A DNA stretch of 64,000 nt, taken from contig CM060830.1 in the NCBI GenBank assembly GCA_030762175.1, forward strand, positions 53,437,501-53,501,500, given 5' to 3'. This document shows positions 1-11,681 of this stretch, one piece after another. Source of the DNA: Metallyticus violacea (lineage: Eukaryota > Arthropoda > Insecta > Mantodea > Metallyticidae). The notes under the pieces are model-generated. The model was not told the origin of the DNA. It saw nothing but the letters and a program-made list of their open reading frames with translations, and did no database searches. Within the stretch, counting starts at the first letter, position 1. The number at the start of each line of letters is the position of its first letter. Both the position numbers and the translations under genes were made by a program.

Positions 1-2282
1 TCCATAGATAAATGCTTAGCATGAGAAAAGTGGATAAAGAAAGAAAGACATTTGTCAAATTTAGTTTACTACGGTTTTATCAACATACACAGTGAAGGAA
101 CTTAAACTATTACTATGAATATTTCAGAAACGAAAGACATTATTGATACGCTTACAATAATTTCAAACCAGGGCTAATCAATGAATACTAACGGTTTTGG
201 ATAGTGCATTTCTAGCACAAATTTACACATTTCAAATTAAACAATTTCCTATTAACTTCACAAAAATAAAACTAGAATAGATAAGAACTTCAATGCAATT
301 TTTTTCCACAATTCTAAGTAATGTAGTTTAGTTGATATAGTCGTATGCAGAGTTCACATTTTCAAATCCTTTTTAGAGAATTCCGATGATCATTAGACAA
401 AAGGCAGACATTATCCAGATTAAAATAAAAAAATAGTACATATCTGTTCTTATTTTGTCAGAAAATTATGGAAATTATCAACAGTATAATGCAATTTATT
501 CTGGATGGATCTAAAACACCGAGCCCTAATCATATGACGTTTTCAAGAGTACTGCACGTAAATTCAGTGAATTCTGAAGAAAATGACTGTGCAGCACATT
601 TCCAGTCTAGCATCTAAGCAGTTAAAAGGGGCAACTCTTTCTCTATATTAAAGTAATTCTTCGAACAATGTAACTTAAAAAAAAAAAAAAAAACGAAGAA
701 ACCACTGGACAGCACAGACCTCTGTGTATATTCCCCTGGTCTCGGGGAGAGATCCCCACGCAACACTGTCTTTGCGTACACGATAGATACACCGTTTCCA
801 CAGCAAGGCGTTTGAGATTTCTGCATTGGCTTCTTCTTTGACTATATTTTCTTGCAGGTCTCTGTAAAATTAGATTTGATATACTTCCAGTAGGTTAGGT
901 GGTTTTTCTAACAGCTGAGTTTTATTTGTAATTTGTAGCTTTGAAGATGGCTTGTAAAAACCCATGCTGTGTCTTCAGATTCCTTGTTCTGATGGAATAC
1001 ATCCTACAGTAATAATTTTAGGGGATTATAATAAGCTATGTGTTCTCCTCTATTATTTTCTGTATTGACTTCCTCCATCAGGCAGTCATCGTTGTGTAAA
1101 CCAGGGTTATCTTTACTTCAGCGATTAATTTTTCTGTATTATGTTTGCTTTAGCATATTTAAATAATTAAGGGAAACTATGACAAGAGTTTCACAGCAAT
1201 ATAATGTACGAACATACTGCTGACGTGAAATATTTAAGGTGATTGAGCACAACACCACCTGGAGCGAAGTTGTCGATGAATATTTGTACCACGAAAACCT
1301 GTTATAAAATTGATTAAGAAATTAAATATTCTCATAAGAGGAAAATTTGATAAATTAACAAAAGATTACAGTGTTTACTTATTATTTATGTGAAAATATT
1401 GAAAATACACAGTAAATATAAATATATATTTTCTTTATATGGAATATCTATTTGAGATATTTGTAACATAGTAGGAAATGAAATGCAAAGTGGATAGCAA
1501 TCCACACAGGCCAGGAATGTCTTGCCGAAAACGCTTTACTGTCTCATCGCGATGCCGGCCCCCGAGGGGCGCGGCTGCTCGGCTAGCTTCGTGATCGATG
1601 GAGGGAGTTCCCGGGGATACGTGGTGTCCCTCAGGACAAGTTGAGAATCCCGCGGTTGCGCTCGTATCAACGTAGTATGCATATCACCATCTCTTCAAAC
1701 TTCTCCAAAATATTAATAGTTCACACCGTTATTTTCCAATAGGTTCCTTCCTTTGTTGATCTTTATGTTAATTAAAACGTTGGATCTACAAAAACGTAAT
1801 GAACTCCTAGTTAATTGTTCTGTACCAACAAAATTACAATGCATATAAAATATTTTAACATATTCTGCAATTTTTATGCTAATTTGAAAGAAAATTAAGG
1901 CACAGCGGAAGATAAAAAGCAAGTAGAGTTTTGGGATTTGGCGAAAGTAAATAAAGTCCATGTAGAAAAAGAAAAAAAGCCTGCAATGGTTAGGAACAGA
2001 ATTCATTAAAATTACAAAATTTTGTTAACTAATAGCTTTTTCTGTAAATTTGTGCAAATGTATTGAATATAATAAAGATAAAACGAAATTAAATTTGTTT
2101 TCCGGAAGAAATATTTATATTTTCCTAGTATAAGTACCGTGAACAGGTTAATTTTTTAAACATAATACTTTTATGATTATGTAATAAATCTATAAAACAA
2201 TAAGCAAATAATTTTCTTTGTAATGAATAAGTTATATTTTATCTAATTCTATATACCGCACAACATTAGAACATTGACCATT
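1..2282. other. A+T-rich non-coding stretch
   Basis: No recognisable gene or element. It is low-complexity A+T-rich DNA with a poly-A run near 678-693. Short open frames here have no recognisable protein character. A GC-rich patch at about 1495-1690 is listed separately. Confidence 0.6.
1495..1690. other. GC-rich island of unknown origin
   Basis: This roughly 190-bp patch is much richer in G+C and CpG than its surroundings. Examples are the runs ggcccccgaggggcgcgg and gttcccggggatacgtgg. I do not recognise it as rRNA, tRNA or one of the SINE families in this window, and no other copy was seen here. It may be a fragment of a GC-rich repeat or a small regulatory CpG patch. Confidence 0.4.
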
Positions 2283-2295
2283 AAAGAAAATTAAT

Positions 2296-2579
2296 TTTTA
2301 TATGTTTATTTACGGAGGCTCTATAACATCTCAGGTCATCGACGTCCCATTCTATTCATGGCGGGAAACGGCCGATAAATTTTGCTCAGAGGCCTCTTCT
2401 TTCAAGCTTGAGGTTCTTTATCGTGCCGTAAATGTACGACACGTGACCCACTGCTTTACTTCCCTGCAGAAGGAAGCCATACTTAGGATTTTAAACCCGA
2501 AAAAATCCATTGATCCTGGCCGAGTTTGAATCCGCGAATTTGGGTTTAAGAGGCAAGTATGGTTACCACCAGGACCGAG
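2296..2579 (-). mobile_element. SINE-B copy 1, with 13-bp target-site duplication
   Basis: Full-length tRNA-derived SINE on the minus strand. Its head reads ctcggtcctggtgg and its tail ends in an A/T-rich aataaa-type sequence. It is flanked by exact 13-bp direct repeats aaagaaaattaat at 2283-2295 and 2580-2592, which define both ends. Relative to the other copies it has a small deletion in the box A region of the head. The conserved body includes gccgtaaatgtacgacacg on the plus strand. Confidence 0.9.
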
Positions 2580-2592
2580 AAAGAAAATTAAT

Positions 2593-4276
2593 GAAAATGT
2601 GTAATTCGTTCCCTGAAAAAGAATGTCATCATATTAATTTTTAAGATCCAAAATAATTAGGAAAAAAATTTTATACCAGAAGTTTAAAATGTGCAAGTAA
2701 CATCACAAAAAATCCTATCAAATTAATTGTGGGAACGGTCTATACTATCGGTTCTAAAACTGTGGTTAGCGGATATCTTCAGGTCAGCGAAGATTTTTTA
2801 ATGGAATCACAAAGCATTGCAGAACTGTTAACAGCGTTTATTCTATAAATGTGTACATTCAAAAATTCATTAATAAGAAAACGAAAAATGATACAAATTT
2901 ACAATGTATAATAATTGAGATAAACTAATTAAATTATAAAAAATTGTCTGAAAGTCAAGGACGTTCCTGTCATAATACAGTAAAGTAATCGGTTAACACT
3001 GGTACTTTAATACTGAAACAGTATTTTCTGTATTTTGGGTCAAGAAAATGAGATTATCATTAATGATTTGTTTATTAAATTCATTAATTAACTTTCGCAT
3101 AACCAATTACCTCATTCTCATACTTTTAAGATCACCAAATTTAATGGCATAAAATCGTGTTGCACTGAAACAAAACATCGCTGACCATGGATTCCCCAAC
3201 AAAAAGGGGGTTTAAAAACTGACATCTATCCGATCCCAAAGTTGTCATTTAAAGCATGGGGAAATCTGTCAAAGCTTTCCAAATGCTCTCAAGCACTCAA
3301 TCACCAAAAATAACGCAGTTTGAAAGCCAAAATTATTCAACACCAGATTGTTCAACTATTATGGGAATATCACCACCTCTAGTTGTAAGGTTGTCAGCTG
3401 TGTGATAATGAAATACGTGTAAGAAAAATGAAAGGTTAAGTTTAATTTCTATTAATAGCCTGAAAGTTAAAACCCAAGAAGAAACAGACATGAGACAAAT
3501 GCGAAACTTCAAGTTATACAGTATCTCAACAATGTGGGTTTACTTTTAGGACTATAATTGGGAAATCTGCGCGAAATACGTGTTGGAGGAAAAGAAGAGA
3601 GATATGTTTATGTGAAAAATATGAGATCCAAACTCTAGTTGGTAGACAAAAAGCATAAAACATTACTAAGTTTTTTATTGTACATGTTTCCGAAAAATGC
3701 GTTGCTAATAATATACGTGATTAATTAATTATTCCATAAATTGAATAAAATTATTTTCGTAAACTATTGTATCAGAGTTATTTACATTTTGATCGGATTG
3801 AGGCCGTTTTTCCTAGTATTTAAAATAATCCCAAAATGTTTCTCCTGGAAGACAATGGATGGGCTTATGTATGTGTTAAAATAACGTATAAACAGTAACA
3901 ACATGACAACAAAATCCTACACTAATGATATATTATGCACCTAGTGCGTGCAGTATATGGTATTTACCATAATCCGATCAGGGAGAAATTAGAAAAGCTT
4001 TCATTATACGATGGTCCCATTGGTCATTACCAGGGAATATAAACCTGTAGGCTGTAGTTAAAAGTTACGTTTCTTTTCTCCCCCAACAAATGTTTTTTTA
4101 ATATTATTATTCGATATAGCTGTAATAGGAACTGTATAATTTGTACCAAAAGTATGATATATGTGGTAATTTCAGCAACCAAATGGGCTGCCATATAACT
4201 GAATAAAGCAAAACTAATGATGGCAACTAATAAAAGTTTACACTGTATAAACGCATCCGCTTAAGATAATAAAAAA
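2593..4276. other. A+T-rich non-coding stretch
   Basis: No gene, RNA or repeat recognised. Composition is A+T-rich with scattered short open frames that show no coding character. Confidence 0.6.
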
Positions 4277-4546
4277 CCGCCACGGTGACCCATGTCATTA
4301 AGGCGCGAACTCTGAGCGGGAGGTCTGGAGTTAGATTCCCATCAGAACTGTGCTTCCTAACTGAGGTTTTTTTTTTTCAGATTTTCGTCATAAATGGCAA
4401 ATGCCGGGGAAGTATCCTAAAATTAAGCCTCGAATGTTTCCTTCCTTAAAAAAATCCGTTCCCAATTTATCATTTCATCTCACGTATCACCAGTGTCCAC
4501 CGCCTGTGAAGTATCAGTAGTTAAAACGGGCGTTAAACACCATTAC
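4277..4546 (+). mobile_element. SINE-A copy 1
   Basis: tRNA-derived SINE with a decayed head (aaggcgcgaactctgagcgg and a damaged box B gagttagattccc). The middle contains aaatggcaaatgccgggg, followed by an A-rich linker. The 3' module is ccagtgtccaccgcctgtg and ends cgggcgttaaacac. Substitutions throughout suggest an older copy. No clear target-site duplication was found. Confidence 0.88.
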
Positions 4547-4649
4547 AAAAAAAATATTAACATGGAGTGCCATGGAGTCCACAAGGCCCAAATTCACACG
4601 GCACTGCCTTCACTACAAGAGAAATTTATTTTTGAAAAAAAAAATTACC

Positions 4650-4875
4650 TCCCGTTTTTACTGCTGAGGCATTACAGACGGTGGACATTGATTAAATTAT
4701 AAATAGGGGATATATATTAAGGAAGGAAGCCTTTCAGATCTAAGTTTAAGTACATCCCTGGTATTTGTCATTTATGAGAACCTAGGAAAACCTGGAAAAA
4801 CCTTCCATTAGGAGGGACGGTGCTAGAGTGAATCGAACCCCAGACCACCCGCCCATGAGTCCGTGCCATGGACCA
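4650..4875 (-). mobile_element. SINE-A copy 2, inverted relative to copy 1
   Basis: Second SINE-A on the opposite strand, about 100 bp from copy 1 in tail-to-tail arrangement. The plus strand shows cccgtttttactgctgagg (3' module), ggaaggaagc (linker side) and aatcgaaccccagacc (box B side). Part of the 3' module beyond gtggacattg is missing. Confidence 0.85.
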
Positions 4876-4990
4876 TACATTTCAGTTACTTGAGAATTAT
4901 ATAGTATTTACACATATAAAATATTATTAATATTAATAAATTTTGGGACTAAAATTCTCTTTGAATTATAATACTAAAGTATCATCAGTA

Positions 4991-5799
4991 CACCGGGTGT
5001 CCCATTTATCTGGATCACCCAAAATCTGATGGGGTCAAATTAAAAATTCCTTCAAACAAAAACAGTTTTAACACCATGGGGAAGTCCTAGCTGAGGGTGT
5101 ACTTTTTTGCATTCCCATTAATATAGGAGATATGGGATAAAACTTTGTATTTTTTTTAATGACACCTAGCACATTTTATTCAAGAATACAGTTATATGTA
5201 CACGATAAATGCATTACTTCTTTTATTTAATAGCACTACAGTGCATGTATTTAATTAAATCATTTAATCTGTTCGGCAATGAAGTTGACTAAATAATTAT
5301 CTGCCAACTGACATTCTCCACAGATCAGCAGCATTCCTACTTTCTCTTTATGTGTGTACATCTTGTAAGAAAATTGTAGTCACAATAGCTCAATGTAGTA
5401 CTAATTTACCCTAATCAATTATTACAGTACTGGTATGTAAACCAAAGCAATGACAATTTGAGGATTTAGGGAGATGGGCTACTTGCCCCCATTTCCCTCT
5501 CAGGGCATCTGTGAATCGGAAATCATAAACAAAACCCAAAACTGTGCTAAAGTACAGCATTGGGTAAGTAATTTGCACAATCAAGGCATTAAACATTTCG
5601 GTTTGTGCACTTTTTACCGTCTGCATATCCACTAAAAAACGAAATTCAATCCCATACCGCCTACATTAGTGGAAACACAAAAAAGAGTTCCCTCGGCAAG
5701 AACTTATGTATAATGTTCAAACTTTTGTTTGAACAATTTTTCATTTGACGCATCAGAAAAAAATATTTTGGGTGAGCGAGATAAAGGGGACACCCTGTA
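4991..5799. mobile_element. Non-autonomous Tc1/mariner-type MITE with about 75-bp terminal inverted repeats
   Basis: The left end, caccgggtgtcccatttatc, and the reverse complement of the right end, tacagggtgtcccctttatc, stay alignable for about 75 bp (4991-5067 and 5722-5799). Both arms share tcacccaaaat and ttcaaacaaaa. TA dinucleotides flank both ends (4989-4990 and 5800-5801), as expected for Tc1/mariner integration. The interior of about 650 bp has no transposase-like frame, so mobility would have depended on another element. No second copy is present in this window. Confidence 0.82.
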
Positions 5800-5801
5800 T
5801 A

Positions 5802-6872
5802 CATTTTCATGGAAGAGGAGTCTGATCATTTATTTATAATGTAGGGGAACGTAACATACCATATTGCATAAGAGTACCTAAACATCACCAGCAGCCTTTA
5901 AAAAGAGCATTACATAACAAGTGTATTTACATAATTCAACGTAAATAATATTCTATATTAAGTATTAAGTTATTATTATATTAACTTTCCCCGTTCTTCA
6001 CCAAAGTACATTTTATGAACGACCTGATATTTTCTCACCAATCATTAAACCTTCCTTGAAAAAAAGTTAACTTTTGAGTCACGTATAAGGAAACTGCAAG
6101 TAGCGGATTTTGTAAAAAAGTTTTGAAGTATCTGTAATATGACAGGTTTCTACTGGATGCACCTACGAGTATATATGGCAACTGTGCACTATTGTTCTGT
6201 CTTCATTGCATTTTGTATACTGTCACTTGTTTTGTGGGCATTCACCAATAGCAATTTATGAGAACATTATGCTAGCAAGATTTAGGGCTGCTTAAGTATT
6301 TTCTCCCTTTCTTTGCAATGTATAATTGTTTTAAAAAAGTAAGGCATTTTCAGTAGCTGCTGATAATGAGAAAACGCGAGTATAAAAAGAAATATATGAA
6401 TTTTCATCGCTAGGCAAGGCTTCACATGCGGGTTACTCCTTCGCTAGCACCAATTGCAAAATATGATTTGCAAAGCGATGCTTATACATAAATCCTAGGA
6501 GTGCGATGGAAGCTTTAGCAACGAACTTTTTTTTTTTTTTTTTTACAATATGCACTCTCTCGTATATTACATTAAAGGAAAAAAGCGCAAAAAATTACAT
6601 ATGTCATAAATGATAAGTGCTTCCAATTAAATGCAATTTAGTGATATGCATCAACAAAATTTAACCAAGCCGTAACAAAAATTAAAATTACTATTTCACT
6701 TATGTGACGTCATCTTAAAATTGAATACGAAACGAAACAGAATTTTGAGATTTGACCAATCATAGCCGGATATCGCAGTGAAATCATCGAAAAAAAAAGT
6801 ATCAAATCCGTTTTATCATGCGACATGTATTTATTTTGTGGTCAGTGCAGCCAATTCTATACTTCCACTGTA
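5802..6872. other. A+T-rich non-coding stretch
   Basis: No gene or repeat family recognised. It contains a poly-T run at about 6528-6544 and otherwise only short, uninformative open frames. Confidence 0.6.
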
Positions 6873-6874
6873 TA

Positions 6875-7516
6875 CGACGGTAGGTCCACAAGTTTCCGGC
6901 CTGGCCGATATGAATTATCGCCTTCATAAAGCGCTTATCTGGCGTTTTGTTAAATAAATACTTGCAGCTATAACTTCTGCTAAGCCGTCTTCAGTTGTTC
7001 AGATTTAGTTGCATAAAGAAGGCTATGTGTAGAAGATTATGACATGTTCAAAATGGAGTATCAAGCTGTTATTAAGTTCTTCACAAAAGAAGGACTTGCT
7101 GCAAATGAAATTAAACAGCGATTGGACGGTGTATATGGGAAAGCATCCCCCTCATTCTACCGTAAAGAATGAATGGGCCAAACCTTTTCGAATTGGTCGA
7201 GAAAGCATTGAAGAAGAAGAGCGTGGAGGTCAGCCCTTGAGATGCTCACTCCTGAAAACATCGCACTTGTGGAAGGAGAAATTATGGAAGACCGGCGGCT
7301 CAAATTTACAGAAATAGCAGCAAGGTTGGGCCTTTCTAAAACAACAGTCCTTCGAATTATTCATGAAAACTTACAACATGAATAAGATAGTGCAAGATGG
7401 GTGTCGACTTCTTTCCTCAGTTCAAAATCAGCAACTAGTCATCTGTTATCAGACATTTTTGGAGCTGTGCCGTGGCAACGAGAGAGAAGTTCTGAAAACT
7501 TATGGACCTACGCTCG
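6875..7516 (+). mobile_element. mariner deletion derivative (642 bp) with intact ends
   Basis: The ends form an imperfect 23-bp inverted repeat: cgacggtaggtccacaag on the left and, reverse-complemented, cgagcgtaggtccataag on the right. TA flanks both sides (6873-6874, 7517-7518). The same left-end motifs (agtttcc, ttgttcagat, gttgcataaagaag) recur in the copy at 38376-39175, so the two belong to one family. This copy keeps the 5' region and the DNA-binding part of the transposase but lacks the whole DDE catalytic region. Confidence 0.88.
7044..7384 (+). pseudogene. mariner transposase N-terminal fragment
   Basis: Pieced across frames, this encodes the mariner DNA-binding domain. An initial frame contains EYQAVIKFFTKEGLAANEI and ends at a stop after FYRKE. 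A shifted frame gives EWAKPFRIGRESIEEEERGG. A third gives FTEIAARLGLSKTTVLRII, a second helix-turn-helix followed by HENL. In intact family members this precedes a DDE domain, which is absent here: the sequence runs directly into a short tail and the right terminal repeat. Stops and frameshifts make it non-functional. It lies inside the element at 6875-7516. Confidence 0.85.
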
Positions 7517-7518
7517 TA

Positions 7519-8639
7519 ATTCCTGATCACGCGTGCTGATCACTTTTCCGTTTTTGTAAATTTAACTAACTGAATGTGTATTCACTCAAGCAATTGTTTT
7601 GCGTATTCGGACAAATAGTTTGAAATCATTTTGTAAATTACGTAACAATATCTGCCTAAGCAACTATAAATCTTAATAAACACGTTGTTCAGAATGGTAA
7701 AATATTATCTCTGCTTTTGTTTTTCTCAGTTGGTATTAGCAAATCTAACGGAAACGACTGCAATAGTCGATTTTCGTCTATTTCATTCTCACGGTTTCTG
7801 AATAGGTAGGCATTGACAAGTATAACATTTTATACAATTGTTAATAATCCGTGCGCGAATTTCAAATACATATTACTTTTACTTTTATTCTATTCATGAA
7901 ATAGTTCTAAAGCCGTATTTGGGTCTTCTCGATTGACATTTTTGACAACCGACATTCGTTTGTTTCTAGATGGCTTGAAAAGGTCAAGTGGTCATAATAC
8001 AATTATTACAATATTGGAAGCAAGTTTACGGTAAGTATATTTAAATTGCTTATTTTATTTGTAAAATAGTCCTAATAAATACCATTCGACGGTCCGAGCT
8101 TTCCAGATAAATTCATTCATTACGTTCGTGAAATTATTGACAATCTGACATACTCTCGTGATATTATTTGTGATAAAAATACACAGGAAACGATTTATCT
8201 TTAAAAATATGACCAGCTCAACTTACAGATATGACATAGAGCTTTAAATTTAGAGATATGGATGATATTATATTTTAAAACTCCTTCATAATAATATATC
8301 CTTACTTAGTAGATTGAATTGTTAGGGAGAGGAGAATATTTCGGTACTTCAGACTTGCTCAACGGCAGGCCGTTTGTGCCTATGTACAAAGTGGGAGCAC
8401 CTCAGGGAAAAAGGGATCAGATTAGGAAGACACTGGCGGGGGTGGTGAGCATGGACATAGCTCCATGGTTATGTTTCCAGACAGAACACTCCTACGCCGG
8501 CTGAGCCTTCTCCTCCTCCAAGGATTTGGAGCTCCTCAGAGGGGTTACTTCCATACCAAACAGGAGCAGACACTTTTCCAAAAGCACCGCCACAACCACC
8601 TACCCTCCTCGCTTTGTACTTAAGATCCTCTGAAGGAAC
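7519..8639. other. Non-coding stretch, GC-richer at its right end
   Basis: Mostly A+T-rich with no recognisable feature. From about 8320 to 8640 the G+C content rises. An open frame at 8319-8504 lies there, but its product resembles nothing I know and it runs into a SINE-C copy. I do not call a gene. Confidence 0.5.
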
Positions 8640-8805
8640 CAACGAAATTAATTTATATGAAATAGAGGAAAAATTTGTGAATAGGAAAGATCCATCCCAG
8701 CATTCATCTAAGCGATCAAGGAAAATCACGATAGCTCAAGGTCAGGATAGCCGGAACTCGGGATCTCCCGAATGCGAGTCCGAAGTGTAACCTCCTCAGC
8801 CAATA
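8640..8805 (-). mobile_element. SINE-C copy 1
   Basis: Read on the minus strand, the head is ggctgaggaggttacacttc with a box B-like gatcccgagttccggc. It is followed by gctatcctgacc, gtgattttcc and cttagatgaatgctggg. This order and spacing match the copy at 11757-11930 (gaggttccgagttcaaatcc, tcctgacc, cttaggcaaatactgg). That identifies a tRNA-derived SINE family distinct from SINE-A and SINE-B. The copy is diverged, and no target-site duplication is evident. Confidence 0.7.
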
Positions 8806-9573
8806 TTCTCAGTACTCCCTACATAACATTTTATCATAATTTGCCTGAGCTAATATAAAATTTGGAGTTTATCGACAACCAATAAGAAGTCTTCATTGCA
8901 GCAAGTGTAAACAAAAGAAAAGTTTAAAATAACAGTTTAGTAATTAACCTCGAAAGCGTTAGTCCCCAAACTCAAACGGATAAGAAACTTACCACTCTCA
9001 CTAGGTTCGGGTGAAGTCAGAAAAGCCAGTACAGAAAAGCATGAATTAACCCCATAAAATGTGAAAGTTGGCTCAAGTCACACCACGCGTAGCAGACAAG
9101 AAACGGGGGTTGGACTGAATTTCCTTAGCGTTGCTCTATCTGGAATTCTAGGAGGTTCGAAAGTAGTAGAGTGATAAAGTGGACACAACCTAAAAGATTA
9201 ATACCAACTAACAGTCCCAGCTATATCGGCGGAATATCCATCCTGAAAGTATTTGAGATCTATTTCCGCCATGACATGACTAAAGTTTTATTTCCAATTT
9301 TTTTTACCCAGTTTTCATTAATGGCAAATGCAAGAGATGCCAGAAGTACAATAGTGCCGGTCATTAAACGTGGTTGCTATATATGTACATATTACATTGG
9401 TATTATATCTAATGTATATTATAATTACATATATATTAATATTATAAATATATATATGCACCAGTGACTACTATGTACCATTAGAGGTATTCAAGCAGAA
9501 ACTAATTCCATTTATTTAATTACAATACAGTAAAAACTAATCAAATTCATCAACCGAAGCCCCGAAAACTGAA
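8806..9573. other. Non-coding stretch
   Basis: No gene or repeat family recognised. A short A+T-rich patch with TATA-type runs lies at about 9410-9462. Confidence 0.55.
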
Positions 9574-9954
9574 CTATAAGTCGATAATGCACGACAGTGA
9601 CAGGTCAGTAGCCTTAGAGTAGATTTCTACATAGTCCTTGTCAGCATTGCTTTGCTTACTCGTGAGTGCATCAGCTGAGCAGTTGGGTAGGTCAACGCTG
9701 CCGTCAGTACTCATGATCTTCTTTGGAAGGATGACAGACATTGCAAGGAATGTTGGCATTGAACCGGAGCCATGCAATTCGATGCCTGTGTGGTCACAGT
9801 TCCTTTCGAAGTCACCCTACATCTCTTCTACAGACTCAGCAACACTGATAAACAAGGAAAGACTATGCCTGTATGCTGCTTCAACGGTTTTGAAACCGTG
9901 GTCCAAGAGACTCTTCCAGGGGGGACACGAATCATTGAGTAGCATTAACAACAT
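9574..9954 (-). pseudogene. Unrecognised 127-codon reading frame with one in-frame stop
   Basis: Translating the minus strand from an ATG at 9954-9952 gives 45 codons, a TAG at 9819-9817, then 79 more codons to a TAG at 9576-9574. The frame has a mixed, soluble-protein-like composition, with stretches such as DHGFKTVEAAYRHSLSLFIS, GDFERNCDHTGIELHG and ADKDYVEIYSKATDLSLSC. It has no low-complexity bias and lies in a local rise of G+C. I do not recognise the family. It could be a decayed exon, a retrocopy fragment or part of an unfamiliar transposon. The plus strand also has an open frame over 9638-9958, so chance openness in GC-richer DNA cannot be excluded. Confidence 0.35.
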
Positions 9955-10292
9955 TTAATTTCCAACATGTAGATACAAACAATGCGAGAGATTATACATG
10001 ATGTATCATATACATATATTGACAAAGTTAAGAGACATTTTAGTTCTGGAGGGAGATTTCATAAAGATAGGTATATTTTTTGATCAGCTGAACACTTGTG
10101 TGTAACATAACATACTCTTATCAAAATATCCAATTAACGTATTAAGGGAAAAGTTATCAATGGATTGCATTATACTTATTAAATAGAAAACAAAATGATA
10201 ACATTCCTCAGATAATCGCAACTTGTTCTCGGAATGGCCAGTAGTGAAGCATGGTGTTCCTTAAGGTTCTATTTTGGGTCCAATATTATTTG

Positions 10293-10340
<48 letters not shown>

Positions 10341-10616
10341 TCTCTCCTCAAAAACAAGCAAACATTTATTTTTTGCAGATAATATTATTTTCATTGAAGA
10401 AAACAAATCAGTCGCCTCCCAGATTTATCCAATCATATTTTCAGTTCCTTAAACACCTCGCTTGGCAGTAAAAATTTGTATAAATTTTAAAAAAAATACA
10501 TCAATTTTCACACAAAAAATAAAAACGTTGCAGATCTAAAGATACAGCATGAAGGCAATGAAATGGTCGAATCCAATAACAGAAAATTTCCGATGTTATG
10601 ATTTTTTTAATAGAGC
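9955..10616. other. A+T-rich non-coding stretch
   Basis: It contains the (TA)n microsatellite listed separately and otherwise no recognised feature. Confidence 0.55.
10293..10333. repeat. (TA)n microsatellite
   Basis: About 40 bp of near-perfect TA dinucleotide repeat. Open frames across it translate to alternating Ile-Tyr and are artefacts. Confidence 0.95.
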
Positions 10617-10884
10617 TTAACGCCAGTTTTTACTACTGAGGCATCACAGGCGGTGGACACTGATGTTACACGAGATGAAATGATAAACTTATTTTTTTAT
10701 TTTAAGGAAGGAAGCGTTCCATGCCTAGGTTTCGGGTACCTCCCCGGCATTTTCTATTTATGAGTATTGAGGAAAACCTGGAAAAAACCTCAGCCAGAGA
10801 GGACGGTCATGGCGGGACTCGAACCCCAGACCTACCACTCACGAGTCCGCGCCGTAACGACGCTATGCCATAGCCTGCCGTGCC
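10617..10884 (-). mobile_element. SINE-A copy 3
   Basis: Near full-length SINE-A on the minus strand. The plus strand shows taacgccagtttttactact (3' module), a linker replaced by a T-rich run, ggaaggaagcg, cctccccggcat and gggactcgaaccccagacc (box B). The head ends at cgagtccgcgccgtaacg and beyond. No clear target-site duplication was found. Confidence 0.9.
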
Positions 10885-10995
10885 TTATGCGTCTTGAGCT
10901 TATCGCACACCAACTTCAACTTTTCTGTCACAAAATATATTGCATACGCTTTGGATTTTCACACCAAATGTGAGTGATTTAAGTATTCACTCGAA

Positions 10996-11319
10996 CTATG
11001 CATCATCTGAAAAGAACACAAGCTGTGGGTCGATTAACGCTTCAACCACCAATGAAAGAAGCCATTCGCAATAACCCACGCGTGTTACAGGACCACCTTT
11101 AGACAAGGGACACGTGCACACGTGCACACTTGCACACTTGAAAGATTCGAGTTTTAACAATGTTGTTGCTGTTTCAGCAGAAAACACTGAAACCACAACT
11201 TGTGCTAATTTCGGTGGGGGTTTTGTTGGCGCACGTTCAAGATTTGCGCAAATTTTGTCTAATTTGTCTTCTGTTAAAATTGCATGCGTTTCTGGTTTAT
11301 ATTTAACCAGTAGTATCAA
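10996..11319 (-). pseudogene. Truncated Tc1/mariner-superfamily transposase
   Basis: A 107-codon frame. It opens with a DNA-binding segment (EDKLDKICANLERAPTKPPP, LAQVVVSVFSAETATTLLKL), consistent with the helix-turn-helix region of Tc3/mariner-like insect transposases. It then enters the start of the DDE catalytic domain with RVGYCEWLL and IDPQLVFFSDDA. The FFSD aspartate is the expected first catalytic residue. The frame stops directly after it (TAG), and the rest of the catalytic domain is missing, apparently by truncation rather than a point mutation. No terminal repeat was found. SINE-A copy 3 lies about 110 bp downstream. Confidence 0.78.
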
Positions 11320-11511
11320 AATTTATTCACAAGATCTGAATTACAGTTTTGGATGGTGGCAATTGCCCACGGCACTTACAAATACATTCCTCAGAAACAC
11401 GACGAGCCTATCGTATTTATATAACATTTAAAGACAAAAATGCATCGTTCTAAAGTCAACTGTTTTGCCGTCCTCGCGAATGAATGTAGCTGGTGAATGC
11501 ACGGGGGGTTC

Positions 11512-11552
11512 AAGGACAGGCGGGCAGGCGGGCGGGCAGGCAGGCAGGCCGC
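11512..11552. repeat. Degenerate GGCA/GGCG tetranucleotide repeat
   Basis: About ten 4-bp units alternate between caggcggg-type and caggcagg-type. This gives a short GC-rich, strand-asymmetric tract in otherwise A+T-rich DNA. Confidence 0.85.
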
Positions 11553-11632
11553 CCGTGAGCTAAGGGGGGGAGGTGTTGTCTGCCGAGAAGCAAGACTGTG
11601 CGAGCGTTGATGTTGAGGACATTGTGGAATTC

Positions 11633-11633
<1 letters not shown>

Positions 11634-11679
<46 letters not shown>
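11634..11679. repeat. (ATT)n microsatellite
   Basis: About 15 perfect ATT units. Confidence 0.95.
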
Positions 11680-11681
<2 letters not shown>

